A stretch of 64,000 nucleotides of DNA from Microbacterium festucae (GCF_025421715.1 NZ_JAOEFC010000004.1:62001-126000), one strand, 5' to 3'. Shown: positions 43,598-52,218, numbered from the stretch's first letter. Numbers and translations are program-made. Notes: generated by a model from the letters alone, not told the origin.

Positions 43598-43937
43598 GTC
43601 GCGCGCGTCGCGCGTCGTCGGTCTTCCGCTGCAAGAACTCGCACAGGTCGGCGAGCGTGCGCAGATCGGTCGAGAGCTTGGCGACGCCGACGGCATCCAG
43701 ATCGAACGCCTCCGACCGCGGCTCGAAGGTGACCACCCAGCGCGGGATGTCGTTCTCGACGACCGGCTGGATGTAGGTGACGGTGGAAGCCGTGCGCAGC
43801 GAGACCACGACGAGACCCGAATCGGGTCCGGAGATGTAATTCTGTTCGAGGACGGAAACGTCGGGCGCGATCGACTGCTGGGTGTCCACGAACTCGGATA
43901 CCCAGGACTGCACCGTGGCCTGGTCGCGGTACGGCAT
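43560..43937 (-). CDS. Hypothetical protein
   Basis: The protein has 125 residues and is soluble, with an alpha/beta pattern (VQSWVSEFVDTQQSIAPDV, SGLVVVSLRTASTVTYIQPV, IPRWVVTFEPRSEAFDLDAV). No family recognised. The gene overlaps the convergent tail-anchored gene by 38 bp and is divergent from the DUF7882 copy 2 gene. Codon use fits a real gene. Function unknown. Confidence 0.65.
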   Translation of the reverse strand: MPYRDQATVQSWVSEFVDTQQSIAPDVSVLEQNYISGPDSGLVVVSLRTASTVTYIQPVVENDIPRWVVTFEPRSEAFDLDAVGVAKLSTDLRTLADLCEFLQRKTDDARRARLRAVEPAGPPSR

Positions 43938-44033
43938 GACACCTCACAAAGACGGAAGAGTGCTTGGCAGCACCGTCCACACTTTACCGCGCGCCGCTGT
44001 GCGCATCGTCCAACGACAAGGAGAAGTATTCGA

Positions 44034-44360
44034 ATGGGAACCCTGACCTACGAGCAGTCGGTCAAAGCCGACTTCGATGATCGGGTCCTCGCGCACCTGC
44101 AGGTGGTGATCGGGTCGAAGCTGCGCCGCGGCGAGGCCTTCTACTTCAGCTGGCGCACCGACCAGAGCCTCGGCGACGGACGCATGAGCATCTGGCTCAA
44201 TCCGCGCTCCTCGCTGGTGTTCAAGTACTTCGGCTCGCGCGCCCCCCGCCTGAACGCGGCATGGGTGGACGCCCTGGCCGACACCGCGAACTCGCCGTCG
44301 GGGCTGTACGTCGTTCCCGAGCCCACCGGCGGCCCCACGAGCCTCGTCGAAGACGACTGA
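44034..44360 (+). CDS. DUF7882-like small protein, copy 2
   Basis: The protein has 108 residues beginning MGTLTYEQSVKADFDDRVLA, with AAGGAGAAG upstream. A paralogue of the gene at 42885, about half identical over the first 60 residues, with a Pro/acidic tail. Monocistronic, with a perfect terminator 10 bases after the stop. Function unknown; a link to ligase-associated proteins is sometimes annotated, but nothing in this sequence shows catalysis. Confidence 0.8.
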   Translation: MGTLTYEQSVKADFDDRVLAHLQVVIGSKLRRGEAFYFSWRTDQSLGDGRMSIWLNPRSSLVFKYFGSRAPRLNAAWVDALADTANSPSGLYVVPEPTGGPTSLVEDD

Positions 44361-44370
44361 TCGCACGAAG

Positions 44371-44402
44371 AGAACGCCCCCTCGAGTCGGAGGGGGCGTT
44401 CT
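44371..44402 (+). terminator. Terminator after DUF7882 copy 2
   Basis: AGAACGCCCCCTC (44371-44383) and GAGGGGGCGTTCT (44390-44402) form a perfect 13-bp stem with a 6-nt loop, followed by GTTT: the most classical terminator in the window. Confidence 0.92.
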
Positions 44403-44423
44403 GTTTCGGGGCCGGTGCTCGCC

Positions 44424-44633
44424 TCAGGGCGCGTCGCCTTCTTCGGCGGCGATCCTGTCGGCGGCGGCACTGTCGATGAGCGCGTCGTCCACGTCCGGAT
44501 CGATCACTCGATCCCCGTCGATCTCGACGGTGACGTCCTCGTCGCGCACCGCATCGGATGCGGTGTTCCCGTCGTCACCGTCCGCCAACGGCGGGAACGG
44601 GACGATCGGGTCGCCCATCGGGCCGCTGGTCAC
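44424..44633 (-). CDS. Small acidic hypothetical protein
   Basis: The protein has 69 residues and a GTG start overlapping the CsbD stop (GTGA). It is very acidic and Asp/Ala-rich (VTVEIDGDRVIDPDVDDALI). No known domain and probably disordered. Coupling to csbD supports it being a real stress-operon gene. Confidence 0.6.
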   Translation of the reverse strand: MTSGPMGDPIVPFPPLADGDDGNTASDAVRDEDVTVEIDGDRVIDPDVDDALIDSAAADRIAAEEGDAP

Positions 44634-44800
44634 TTGAAGGCGTCCTTCGCCTTCTCGCCGGCCTGCTTGAGATCGGCCTTGGTCTGGTCGGCCTGGCCCT
44701 CGGCCTCGAGGCGCTCGTTGTCGGTCGCCTTGCCGGCGGCCTCCTTGGCCTTGCCGCCGAGGTTCTCAGCCGCGTTCTTCACCTTGTCGTCGAAACCCAT
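44630..44800 (-). CDS. CsbD-family stress protein
   Basis: The protein has 56 residues from the ATG at 44800, preceded by AAGGGAG six bases away; an in-frame ATG at 44818 is less likely. The repeat-like helical sequence VKNAAENLGGKAKEAAGKAT and NERLEAEGQADQTKADLKQA is diagnostic of CsbD, a small general-stress protein. Divergent from the PQQ-type dehydrogenase. Confidence 0.9.
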   Translation of the reverse strand: MGFDDKVKNAAENLGGKAKEAAGKATDNERLEAEGQADQTKADLKQAGEKAKDAFK

Positions 44801-44839
44801 GTGTTCTCCCTTCGACAAAGCCGGCGCAGTGCCGGCGTC

Positions 44840-46084
44840 ATGTCTTCGACGCTAAGCGCCCCGGACGCGGGGGCCGACCCCCTTGACAGATCAGAGGCCG
44901 GCTGTTCCGCTGGAGCGATCGAGATCGCACGCCCGCCATCCCCCTCCCGCCGACCGCGGCAGACCGTGGTCGCGGCGGTGTCGCTGGCCGCAGCGGCGAT
45001 CGTGACCCTCGCCGGCTGCACCGCGGCGGGCCCGGATGCCGGGGCGACGGCATCCGCATCGCCGACCGCGACCCCGGCGGCCGGTCTGCCGGCGACGTCG
45101 CCCTCCGCGCCGGTCGAGACGGCGCCCACCGGCGAGGTCGACGAGATCGCGACCGGCCTGGCGAGCCCCTGGTCGGTGGTCGCCGTCGACGGCGGGGTGC
45201 TGGTGAGTTCGCGCGATGGCGGCCAGATCGTCGAGGTCGTCGGCGACTCCACGCGCGTCGTGGGGATGGTGCCGGGGGTGGCGCACGGGGGCGAGGCGGG
45301 CCTGCTGGGCCTCGCCGTCGACGGCGACGGGCGCCTCTACGCCGCCTCGACGGGGGAGGACGGCAACCGCGTGCAGCGCTTCACGCTCACCGGGTCGCCC
45401 GGGTCGTTCGGCCTCGGGCCGGCCGAGACGGTGCTCGACGGCATCCCCGCCGCGCGCGTGCACGACGGCGGGCGCCTCGCGTTCGGCCCCGACGGGATGC
45501 TGTACCTGACCACCGGCGATGCGGGGGACCGCACCGCCGCGCAAGACCCGCAGAGCCTCGCGGGCAAGATCTTGCGGATGACCCCCGACGGCGGGGTGCC
45601 GGCCGACAACCCGTTCCCCGGATCGCTCGTCTACACCCTCGGGCACCGCAACCCGCAGGGCATCGCGTGGGACGCCGACGGCACGATGTACGCCGCCGAG
45701 TTCGGCCAGAACACCTGGGACGAGCTCAACGTCATCCGCGCGGGCGGCAACTACGGCTGGCCCGAGGTGGAGGGCGCCGCCGGCGATGCGCGCTTCGTCG
45801 ACCCGGTGGCGCAGTGGGCGCCCGAGACGGCTAGTCCCAGCGGCATCGCGATCGCGCAGGGCACGCTGTTCCTCGCCAACCTGCGCGGCGAAGTGCTGCG
45901 CGCCGTCTCGCTGGCCGACCCGTCACGCACGGTCGACCACCACCTGGGCGCGTTCGGGCGGCTGCGGGATGTCGTGCTCGCCCCGGACGGGGCGCTGCTG
46001 GTGCTCACGGGCAACACCGACGGCCGGGGCGATCCCGGTGCCAGCGACGACCGGATGCTGCGCCTCCCGCTCACCACCCGGTGA
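44840..46084 (+). CDS. PQQ-type glucose/sorbosone dehydrogenase-like lipoprotein
   Basis: The protein has 414 residues. Residues ~30-62 form a signal peptide with twin basic start (SRRPRQT) and lipobox VTLAGC; a Thr/Pro/Ala linker follows. The beta-propeller shows LLGLAVDGDGRLYAAS, HDGGRLAFGPDGMLYLTTGD, LAGKILRMTPDGGVPADNPF, LGHRNPQGIAWDADGTMYAAEFG and GGNYGWPEVEG, the GSDH/YliI family. It should oxidise aldose sugars at the outer membrane face with PQQ, although many actinobacterial members are of unproven activity. The start is uncertain because no ribosome site precedes the ATG. Confidence 0.85.
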   Translation: MSSTLSAPDAGADPLDRSEAGCSAGAIEIARPPSPSRRPRQTVVAAVSLAAAAIVTLAGCTAAGPDAGATASASPTATPAAGLPATSPSAPVETAPTGEVDEIATGLASPWSVVAVDGGVLVSSRDGGQIVEVVGDSTRVVGMVPGVAHGGEAGLLGLAVDGDGRLYAASTGEDGNRVQRFTLTGSPGSFGLGPAETVLDGIPAARVHDGGRLAFGPDGMLYLTTGDAGDRTAAQDPQSLAGKILRMTPDGGVPADNPFPGSLVYTLGHRNPQGIAWDADGTMYAAEFGQNTWDELNVIRAGGNYGWPEVEGAAGDARFVDPVAQWAPETASPSGIAIAQGTLFLANLRGEVLRAVSLADPSRTVDHHLGAFGRLRDVVLAPDGALLVLTGNTDGRGDPGASDDRMLRLPLTTR

Positions 46085-46161
46085 GGCTCACCGGGGCGAG
46101 GAAGTCAAGCCCCTCGCGCGCAGCGCCCCCGCGAGGCATCATTTTCACGGAGGTGGGTTCC

Positions 46162-46470
46162 ATGTCGGGAGTTCTCGATGACGAGGATCGCGAGACGGAA
46201 ATCGAGGGCCTGCTGGTCGAAGATCTGGAATGCGGCGGATGGCGCCTGTGCGACGAACTCGTCGACCGTTCGGATGCCGGGCACGTGATCGCCTATGTCG
46301 AGCCGTGCGCGGCGGGGTACGAGGTCGTCTGGCTCTCGGGCCCGCGTCGCCGTCAGATCTTCCCGCGGTGGTCGTCGGTCATGACGGCCGCGGGCCGGAG
46401 GCTCGGTGGCGGCGCATCGCGCGGGCCGGTGCGCCCCCTGCGCATCCGTCACCTGCCGCCGCCCGGGTGA
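46162..46470 (+). CDS. Hypothetical protein
   Basis: The protein has 102 residues, with GGAGGTG seven bases before the ATG at 46162. Sequence includes VEDLECGGWRLCDELVDRSD and HVIAYVEPCAAGYEVVWLSG, then a basic C-terminus (RRRQIF, RIRHLPPPG). No signal or membrane segment. Family not recognised. It is convergent with the HAD gene, 10 bp apart. Confidence 0.7.
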   Translation: MSGVLDDEDRETEIEGLLVEDLECGGWRLCDELVDRSDAGHVIAYVEPCAAGYEVVWLSGPRRRQIFPRWSSVMTAAGRRLGGGASRGPVRPLRIRHLPPPG

Positions 46471-46480
46471 GCGGGGCCCG

Positions 46481-47209
46481 TCAGCGGGCGGCGAAGGCCG
46501 CGTCGGCGGCATCCGCGAAGGCCGCCATCGACGGGAACGTCAGGTCGGGCGTCACCGTCACCCCCGGGTCGGGAGTGGCGCCCCAGCCGGGCTGCGCGTG
46601 ACGGCGGTGGATCCAGACGCCCGGCAGCCCTGCCGCGCGAGCGGGCACGTGGTCGTGGAACAGCGACTGCGCCACGTGCAGCAGGCGGCCGGTCGACCCG
46701 CGCTCGGCGACGCGCTGCTGCAGGGCGGCGAAGTTCGCCGCCGACGGCTTGTAGGAGCCGATGTCCTGCGCGGTGAGGATCTCGTCGAAGATCACGCCCA
46801 GGCGCCGGTTGCTGCCGGCGAAGCTCTCGCGGTCGACGTTGGACAGGATGATCAGCGCGTAGTGGCGCTGCAGCCGCGTGAGCGCGTCGACCGAGTCGGG
46901 GAAGGCGGGCCAGTCGGGCACCGAGGTGCCCAGCGCGTCGGCGTCGGCGGCTGAGACCGGAATGCCGAGCGCGTCGCCGGTGCGACGGAACGCCGCGCGG
47001 AGCACGTCGGGGTAGAGGGTGGCCGGGGCCTCGCGCTCGACGGCGGCCTCGTGCTCGGCGTAGGCGACGAGCACCTGCTCGTCGGTGATCGCCGCGTCGG
47101 CGCGGCGGGCCCACGGGCCCAGCACGGCGGCGATGCCCGCCTCCCAGTCGATGAGGGTGCCGTAGCAGTCGAAGCTCAGGGCGTCGAAGGCGGTCAGGTC
47201 GAGCGTCAC
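46481..47209 (-). CDS. Haloacid dehalogenase type II-like HAD hydrolase
   Basis: The protein has 242 residues, GTG start with GAGGAGA upstream. HAD motif I FDCYGTLIDWEAGI (nucleophile Asp), motif II LIILSNVD, motif III Lys in GSYKPSAANF, motif IV FHDHVPARAAGLPGVWIHRR. This layout matches (S)-2-haloacid dehalogenase / phosphoglycolate-phosphatase-like type II HAD enzymes. Natural substrate not predicted. Monocistronic. Confidence 0.9.
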   Translation of the reverse strand: MTLDLTAFDALSFDCYGTLIDWEAGIAAVLGPWARRADAAITDEQVLVAYAEHEAAVEREAPATLYPDVLRAAFRRTGDALGIPVSAADADALGTSVPDWPAFPDSVDALTRLQRHYALIILSNVDRESFAGSNRRLGVIFDEILTAQDIGSYKPSAANFAALQQRVAERGSTGRLLHVAQSLFHDHVPARAAGLPGVWIHRRHAQPGWGATPDPGVTVTPDLTFPSMAAFADAADAAFAAR

Positions 47210-47384
47210 GTCGTCTCCTCGGGGTGCAGGCCGGCAGGGCGCCGGGGCCGCACGCCGTGCGGTGCGCGGTCACAGCCACGCTATCGCCGGGGCGGGGCCC
47301 GCTCGGCACGGAAAGGGGACGGGTCCCGGCGCGTCGTGGGGGCGAGGCGCCGGAACCCGTCCGGTCGGTGGGATCCGCGGGGGA

Positions 47385-48197
47385 TCAGAACAGGGCGACG
47401 GCGCCCGCAGCGGCGGTGCCGACGATGACGAAGGTGAACTGCATCCAGTCGTTGAGGATGTGCGCGGCGATCGAGACGCCGAGGTTCTTCGTGCGCAGGT
47501 AGGCCAGCGTCAGCACGAGGCGGGCGGAGCCGATGACCAGGAGCGCCTGGGCGAAGTTCCAGCCGTAGGTGGGCAGGTGCGCGGCGCCGAACCAGACCGC
47601 GGTTGCCAGCCACGCGATGATGATCGCGCTGTTGCGGCTGAGGCCGGCCTTGCTGAACAGCCAGTACACGATCGCCAGGAACGGCAGGATCGTGAACAGC
47701 TCCTCGCCCACCAGCTGCAGGCCGGTGCCGACGTAGAAGGCGACGACGCCCGCGGGGCCGCCGTCGAGCACGCCGAGGGGGGCGCTGTTGGCCGTCGATC
47801 CGAAGAAGGTGCGCACGACGATGGCGATCGCCGCAGTGACGGCGGTGTTGGCGAAGGCGAAGAACACGGCGGTGCCCGCGTCGCGCCACGTGAACCGGCG
47901 GAACAGGCGGGTCCAGTAGCGGCCGGTGAACACGATGAGGGTCGCCAGCGGCAGCGCCATGAACAGGGTGCGCGGCAGCAGTGAGCCGATGTCGTTGGGC
48001 TCGGGGGTGAGCGTGAGCACGAAGAAGCCGGCGACGCAGCTGGCGATGATCACAAGCCACTTCCAGGTGGCGATGTGGATGGGCTGGTCGTCGTAGAAGG
48101 GGAGGTCGTCGCTGCCGCGGCGCTCGAAGAAGCGCCCGAGACGGGGCGCCTCGGGCAGCGTGATGGCGGCGGCGGGGGCGGCGGGTGCGGTGGTCAT
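47385..48197 (-). CDS. CPBP family intramembrane glutamic protease (Abi-like)
   Basis: The protein has 270 residues and about eight membrane helices. Catalytic motifs: Glu-Glu in LVGEELFTILPFLAIVY, His in WFGAAHLPTYGW, and the final motif SIAAHILNDWMQFT. CPBP proteins include Rce1-type proteases and bacteriocin or phage-immunity proteins. The gene is divergent from the LAITG wall protein (167-bp gap), without an obvious operator. Substrate unknown. Confidence 0.92.
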   Translation of the reverse strand: MTTAPAAPAAAITLPEAPRLGRFFERRGSDDLPFYDDQPIHIATWKWLVIIASCVAGFFVLTLTPEPNDIGSLLPRTLFMALPLATLIVFTGRYWTRLFRRFTWRDAGTAVFFAFANTAVTAAIAIVVRTFFGSTANSAPLGVLDGGPAGVVAFYVGTGLQLVGEELFTILPFLAIVYWLFSKAGLSRNSAIIIAWLATAVWFGAAHLPTYGWNFAQALLVIGSARLVLTLAYLRTKNLGVSIAAHILNDWMQFTFVIVGTAAAGAVALF

Positions 48198-48365
48198 GGA
48201 TCGAGCATCGCCCCGGCCCGGGCGGTGGCGGAAGGGTCGGGGCCGGGCCGATACCGAAGTCCGCGCGGTCGATACCACCGGCGCCGCGGACTGTAGACCA
48301 AAGTCGTAGGCGGCCGACGACGAAAGGCAGATTCGCGCGCGAGGGAGAGCAGAGAGCGTGGAAGC

Positions 48366-49310
48366 ATGTCCTGCACCTCACGAGTCCGCATCCCCCTCGC
48401 AGCCTCCGTCGTGGCCCTGGCCGCCGCCGCTGCCGTCGCGCTTCCCGCGGCGGCCTTCGCGGCGCCGATCCCGGTATCGGCCGCCGACGCCTCCCCGTGG
48501 TGGAACCTCACCGCCGACCCCGGCGCACTGCAGCCCGACGGCACGGTGGAGTTCCTGCTGCACGTGCGCAACATCTCCGACGAGGGGATGGGCGGCCTGT
48601 CGGTCGACGTTCCCGGCACCGCCGCGAACCCCGACTGCCGCAACGAGTACTACCTCGCCGCCGGCGACGAGTTCACCTGCACGGTCGACCTGCCGATGTC
48701 AGCGGGCGAGCGCGCCGACGGCGTGGTGGTGCGCCCGTTCGAGATGCGCGCGATCGGCGGTCGTGAGGAGAAGCAGCTCGACGAGGCCGTGACCGTCATC
48801 GAGCGCTGGACCCCTCCGGTGCCGCTGCCCGTCGTGACCCCGACCCCCATCGCCACGCCGACGCCGAAGGCGGACCTGGTGCCGACGCCGCGTCCCGTGC
48901 TGACGCCGACCCCGACGGCGACGCCGACGCCGAAGGCGGACCTGGTGCCGACGCCGCGTCCCGTGCTGACGCCCACCCCGACGGCGACGCCGACCGCGAC
49001 GACGCCCACCCCGCGTGCGCTCCCGGGCGCGTCCGAAGACCCCGCGACCGACCCCGCTGAGAACACGGACACCGTGGCGACCGATGCGCCGACCGTCGCG
49101 CCCCTCGCGACCACGACGACCCCCGCCGCGGCCGCCGTCACCCCTGCCGTCACCGCTCAGAGCGAGGCGGCGCACAAGAACACCCTGGCGATCACGGGCG
49201 GATCGGTCGACCTGGTGTGGCCGATCGTCGGTGCGGGCGCGCTCGCCGGTGGCCTGGCACTGCTCGCCGTCTCGCGTCGTCGCGGCGCGAAGGCCGCCGA
49301 CCGGGGCTGA
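48366..49310 (+). CDS. Cell-wall-anchored protein with LAITG sorting signal
   Basis: The protein has 314 residues. An N-terminal signal peptide (hydrophobic to ~33, cleavage near AFAAP) is followed by a beta-sandwich domain to ~150 (WWNLTADPGALQPDGTVEFL, DEFTCTVDLPMS). A long Thr/Pro-rich spacer contains two identical 22-residue repeats (starting TPTPKADLVPTPRPVL). The C-terminus has LAITGG, one membrane helix and an RRRG tail: an LAXTG class E sortase signal, typical of high-GC Gram-positives. It should be covalently attached to peptidoglycan. No sortase gene is nearby. Function (adhesin or structural) unknown. Confidence 0.85.
   Translation: MSCTSRVRIPLAASVVALAAAAAVALPAAAFAAPIPVSAADASPWWNLTADPGALQPDGTVEFLLHVRNISDEGMGGLSVDVPGTAANPDCRNEYYLAAGDEFTCTVDLPMSAGERADGVVVRPFEMRAIGGREEKQLDEAVTVIERWTPPVPLPVVTPTPIATPTPKADLVPTPRPVLTPTPTATPTPKADLVPTPRPVLTPTPTATPTATTPTPRALPGASEDPATDPAENTDTVATDAPTVAPLATTTTPAAAAVTPAVTAQSEAAHKNTLAITGGSVDLVWPIVGAGALAGGLALLAVSRRRGAKAADRG
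48855..48986. repeat. 66-bp direct tandem repeat in the wall-protein spacer
   Basis: Two copies of 66 bp (48855-48920 and 48921-48986), nearly identical in DNA, encode the repeated Thr/Pro spacer unit; in-frame copy change would alter spacer length. Confidence 0.9.
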
Positions 49311-49988
49311 TCAGTCGAAGTCGGCGTCGTGCACGAGGATCGCCAGCTGCACCCGGTTGTCGCCGGCGATCTTCGTGAGGGCCCGCCCCACGTGGGCCTT
49401 CACCGTGGCGATCGACATGAACAACTCGGCCGCGATCTCGGCGTTGCTCTGGCCCTTCCCCACGGCCCGGGCGACCTCGAGCTCGCGGTCGGTCAGCGCC
49501 GAGAGGCGCTCGCGGGCGCGGACCCGCGCATCGTCTTCGCGGGCGCGTCCGTCGGAGGCGGCCGCCGCGATCAGCTGCGCGGCGATGCGGGGCGAGAGCA
49601 CCGGCTCGCCGGCCGCCGCCGCCCGCACCGCGTCGACCAGCCGCTGCGGCGGGGCGTCTTTGAGCAGGAACCCGGCGGCCCCGGCGCGCAGCGCCCGCAC
49701 CACCATCTGGTCGTTGTCGAACGTCGTGAGCACGACCACGCGCGGCGGGGCCGGCGCGGCGACGATGGCCGCGGTGGCGCTGAGGCCGTCGCGCACCGGC
49801 ATCCGGATGTCCATGAGCACCACGTCGGGCGCGAGCTCGGCGACGACGTCGACCGCCTCCTGCCCATCGGCGGCCTGACCGACGATGTCGATGCCCTCCG
49901 CCCCACCGAGGATGAGCGAGAGCCCCGCGCGCACGAGCGGATCGTCGTCGACGAGCACGAGGCGGATGGGGGCTGTCACGTCGACCAT
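49311..49988 (-). CDS. NarL/FixJ-type response regulator
   Basis: The protein has 225 residues. Receiver domain: IRLVLVDDDPLVRAGL, phospho-acceptor Asp60 in VVLMDIRMP, VVVLTTFDNDQ and the conserved Lys in FLLKDAPPQ. LuxR helix-turn-helix: LTDRELEVARAVGKGQSNAE and ELFMSIATVKAHVGRALTKI. Its start lies 13 bases inside the kinase gene. Its stop directly abuts the convergent wall-protein stop, without an intervening terminator. Confidence 0.95.
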   Translation of the reverse strand: MVDVTAPIRLVLVDDDPLVRAGLSLILGGAEGIDIVGQAADGQEAVDVVAELAPDVVLMDIRMPVRDGLSATAAIVAAPAPPRVVVLTTFDNDQMVVRALRAGAAGFLLKDAPPQRLVDAVRAAAAGEPVLSPRIAAQLIAAAASDGRAREDDARVRARERLSALTDRELEVARAVGKGQSNAEIAAELFMSIATVKAHVGRALTKIAGDNRVQLAILVHDADFD

Positions 49989-51163
49989 GGTAGCCAGGCG
50001 CTCAACGCGTAGCCGCCGCCCGCGCGGGGGCCGCTGCGGAACCGCCCGCCGGTGGCCTCGACCCGCTCGGCGAGTCCCACCAGGCCCAGCCCGGCGCCCG
50101 GCAGCGGATCGGTCGGCGGCGCGACCGGCGCGGTGTTCTCGACGAGCACGGCGAGCCCCTCGCCGTCTTCGCCGGCCAGCGACACCGTCACGGCGGCATC
50201 CGGCGCGTGCTTGCGGGCGTTGCTGAGGGCCTCGCGCACGATGCGGTACGCCGCCTGCGACACGATCAGCGGCGGCACGCCTTCGACCTCGTGCACCAGC
50301 TCGATGCGCATGCCCGCGGCCCGGCCCTCGTCGACGAGGCCCGCGATGTCGCCGATGCCCGGCTGGGGCGGCTCGGGCGCACCCGGCTGCTGGTCGGGGG
50401 AGCGCAGCACCCCCAGCACGTCGCGCAGTTCGGTGAGCGCGGCGCGGGCGTTCTGCTCGATGGCGGTGATCGCGGCGGCGCGTTCGGCGTCGGTGAGGTC
50501 GGTGCGGTAGCCGACGGCGCCGGCGTGCAGGGCGACCAGCGAGATGCGGTGGGCGAGCACGTCGTGCATGTCGTGGGCGATGCGGTTGCGCTCGGCGACG
50601 CGGGCGGCCTGCTCGCGCACCGCCTGCTCGCGCTCGGCGGCCTCGGCGCGCTCGCGCAGGCCCGCCAGCACGGCGCGGCGCTGCCCCATGGCGACACCGG
50701 TGGCGACGACGACGCCGACGATCAGGGCGCTCACCCCGACGCCCACCCACCATTCGAACCGCGCGCTGGTGGCGCCCGGGTAGAGCAGCCCCGCGTAGTG
50801 CAGGGCCAGCACGTTCGCCACCGACGCCACGACGATGTGCCGCCAGCGCTGGCCGGCGGCGACGGCCACCAGCGCCAGGAAGGAGGCACCGACCGCCGTC
50901 TCCGAGACGAGTGCGACGGCGGCCGCACCCAGGGCGACGGCCAGCGGATGCCGGGGGCCCCAGGCGAGCACGACCACGACCGCCGCGACCCCCAGCAGCG
51001 GGTCGATGAGCAGGAACCACAGCTGCAGGAACTCGGGGTAGGTCGCCGCCGAGGTCAGGTGCAGCGCCCACAGCGCCCCGCCGACCACCAGTGCGAACAG
51101 CGCGCGGCCGATCACCGCCCCCACGGGGCGGCGGGGACGCGCGGGGGCGGGCGCGGCGGTCAC
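49976..51163 (-). CDS. NarL-partner sensor histidine kinase (HisKA_3)
   Basis: The protein has 395 residues. Six or so membrane helices fill residues ~15-165; then a coiled coil (GLRERAEAAEREQAVREQAA) and the HisKA_3 phospho-acceptor region AERNRIAHDMHDVLAHRISL. HATPase: YRIVREALSNARKHAPDAAV and GLGLVGLAERVEATGGRF. It lacks a large sensor domain. GTG start overlaps the aldo/keto reductase stop (GTGA), so the three genes form one operon. Confidence 0.94.
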   Translation of the reverse strand: MTAAPAPARPRRPVGAVIGRALFALVVGGALWALHLTSAATYPEFLQLWFLLIDPLLGVAAVVVVLAWGPRHPLAVALGAAAVALVSETAVGASFLALVAVAAGQRWRHIVVASVANVLALHYAGLLYPGATSARFEWWVGVGVSALIVGVVVATGVAMGQRRAVLAGLRERAEAAEREQAVREQAARVAERNRIAHDMHDVLAHRISLVALHAGAVGYRTDLTDAERAAAITAIEQNARAALTELRDVLGVLRSPDQQPGAPEPPQPGIGDIAGLVDEGRAAGMRIELVHEVEGVPPLIVSQAAYRIVREALSNARKHAPDAAVTVSLAGEDGEGLAVLVENTAPVAPPTDPLPGAGLGLVGLAERVEATGGRFRSGPRAGGGYALSAWLPWST

Positions 51164-52173
51164 GGGCGGCGGCGGGCGGTGCGGGTGAGCTCGGCCTCGC
51201 CGTAGCTGTCGTCGTCGGGGTTCAGCGTCACGCCCGGCGCGACGATCTCATCGATCAGGTCGAGCGTCTCGTCGGAGAGGTGCACGTCGAGCGCGGGCAG
51301 CGCCGTCTCGAGGTGCGCCATGGTGCGGGGGCCGACGATGGCCGAGGTGACCGCCGGATGCCGGAGGACGAAGGCGACGGCCAGTTCGGGCATCGTCAGC
51401 CCGGCGTCGTCGGCGACCTGCTGCAGCCGGTCGACCGCCTCGAGCTTGCGCTGGTTGGCGGGGACCGACATGTCGAACCGGTTGGCCGCGCGCGAGCGCG
51501 AAGTCGGCGCGGTGCCGCCGCCCCACTTGCCCGACAGCCAGCCCGCGCACAGCGGGCTGTAGGTGATGACGCCCATCCCGTGGCGCCCGGCGGTGGGCAG
51601 CACGTCGGCTTCGATGCCGCGCACCAGCAGGGAGTACGGCGGCTGCTCGGTGGTGAACCGCTCCAGGCCCCGCTCGCGCGAGACGGCCTGCGCCTCGACG
51701 ATGCCGCTGGCGGCGAACGACGACGAGCCGATGAGGCGCACCTTGCCCTGGTGCACCAGGTCGCTGAGCGCGCCGAGCGTCTCGGCGATGTCGGTGTCGG
51801 GGCTCGGCCGGTGCACCTGGAAGAGGTCGATGTAGTCGGTGCCGAGCCGGCGCAGCGAGTCTTCGACGGCGCGCATGATCCACCGCCGCGACCCGCCGCG
51901 GGAGTTGGGGTCCTCGCCCATCGGGTTGAAGAACTTGGTGGCCAGCACCACGTCGTCGCGGCGCCCCTTCAGCGCCGCGCCCACGATCTCCTCCGACCTG
52001 CCGTCGGAGTAGATGTCGGCGGTGTCGACGAAGTTGATCCCGGCATCCAGCGCGGCGTGCACGATGCGCACGGCATCCTGCTCGTCGTCGTTGCCCCACG
52101 GGCCGAGCATCATCGTGCCCAGGCACAGCGGGCTCACACGGACGCCGGTGCGTCCCAGCGGTCGGTACTCCAT
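51160..52173 (-). CDS. Aldo/keto reductase
   Basis: The protein has 337 residues. TIM-barrel AKR motifs: VSPLCLGTMMLG, INFVDTADIYSDGRSEEIVG (catalytic Asp and Tyr), VVLATKFFNP (Lys), YIDLFQVHRPSPDTD (His), GVITYSPLCAGWLSGKW. NADPH-dependent reduction of aldehydes or ketones. TAGGGT (52186-52181, minus) ends seven bases before the ATG, a leaderless-type start that would drive this gene and the two-component pair behind it, an uncommon partnership. Confidence 0.94.
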   Translation of the reverse strand: MEYRPLGRTGVRVSPLCLGTMMLGPWGNDDEQDAVRIVHAALDAGINFVDTADIYSDGRSEEIVGAALKGRRDDVVLATKFFNPMGEDPNSRGGSRRWIMRAVEDSLRRLGTDYIDLFQVHRPSPDTDIAETLGALSDLVHQGKVRLIGSSSFAASGIVEAQAVSRERGLERFTTEQPPYSLLVRGIEADVLPTAGRHGMGVITYSPLCAGWLSGKWGGGTAPTSRSRAANRFDMSVPANQRKLEAVDRLQQVADDAGLTMPELAVAFVLRHPAVTSAIVGPRTMAHLETALPALDVHLSDETLDLIDEIVAPGVTLNPDDDSYGEAELTRTARRRP

Positions 52174-52180
52174 GCCGCCG

Positions 52181-52186
52181 ACCCTA
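52181..52186 (-). promoter_or_regulatory. Leaderless -10 for the aldo/keto reductase operon
   Basis: Minus-strand TAGGGT, a TANNNT -10, ends seven bases before the ATG at 52173; no ribosome site is seen. Confidence 0.45.
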
Positions 52187-52218
52187 TCGCCGCGCGGGCG
52201 CCGGGGCGGCGAGAAGGG

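Noticed and set aside
44883..44888. TTGACA inside the 5' part of the PQQ-type dehydrogenase frame as a -35 implying a later start
   Set aside because: No TANNNT follows at 16-18 bp, and the only later start (GTG 44966) would leave a signal peptide without its basic n-region.
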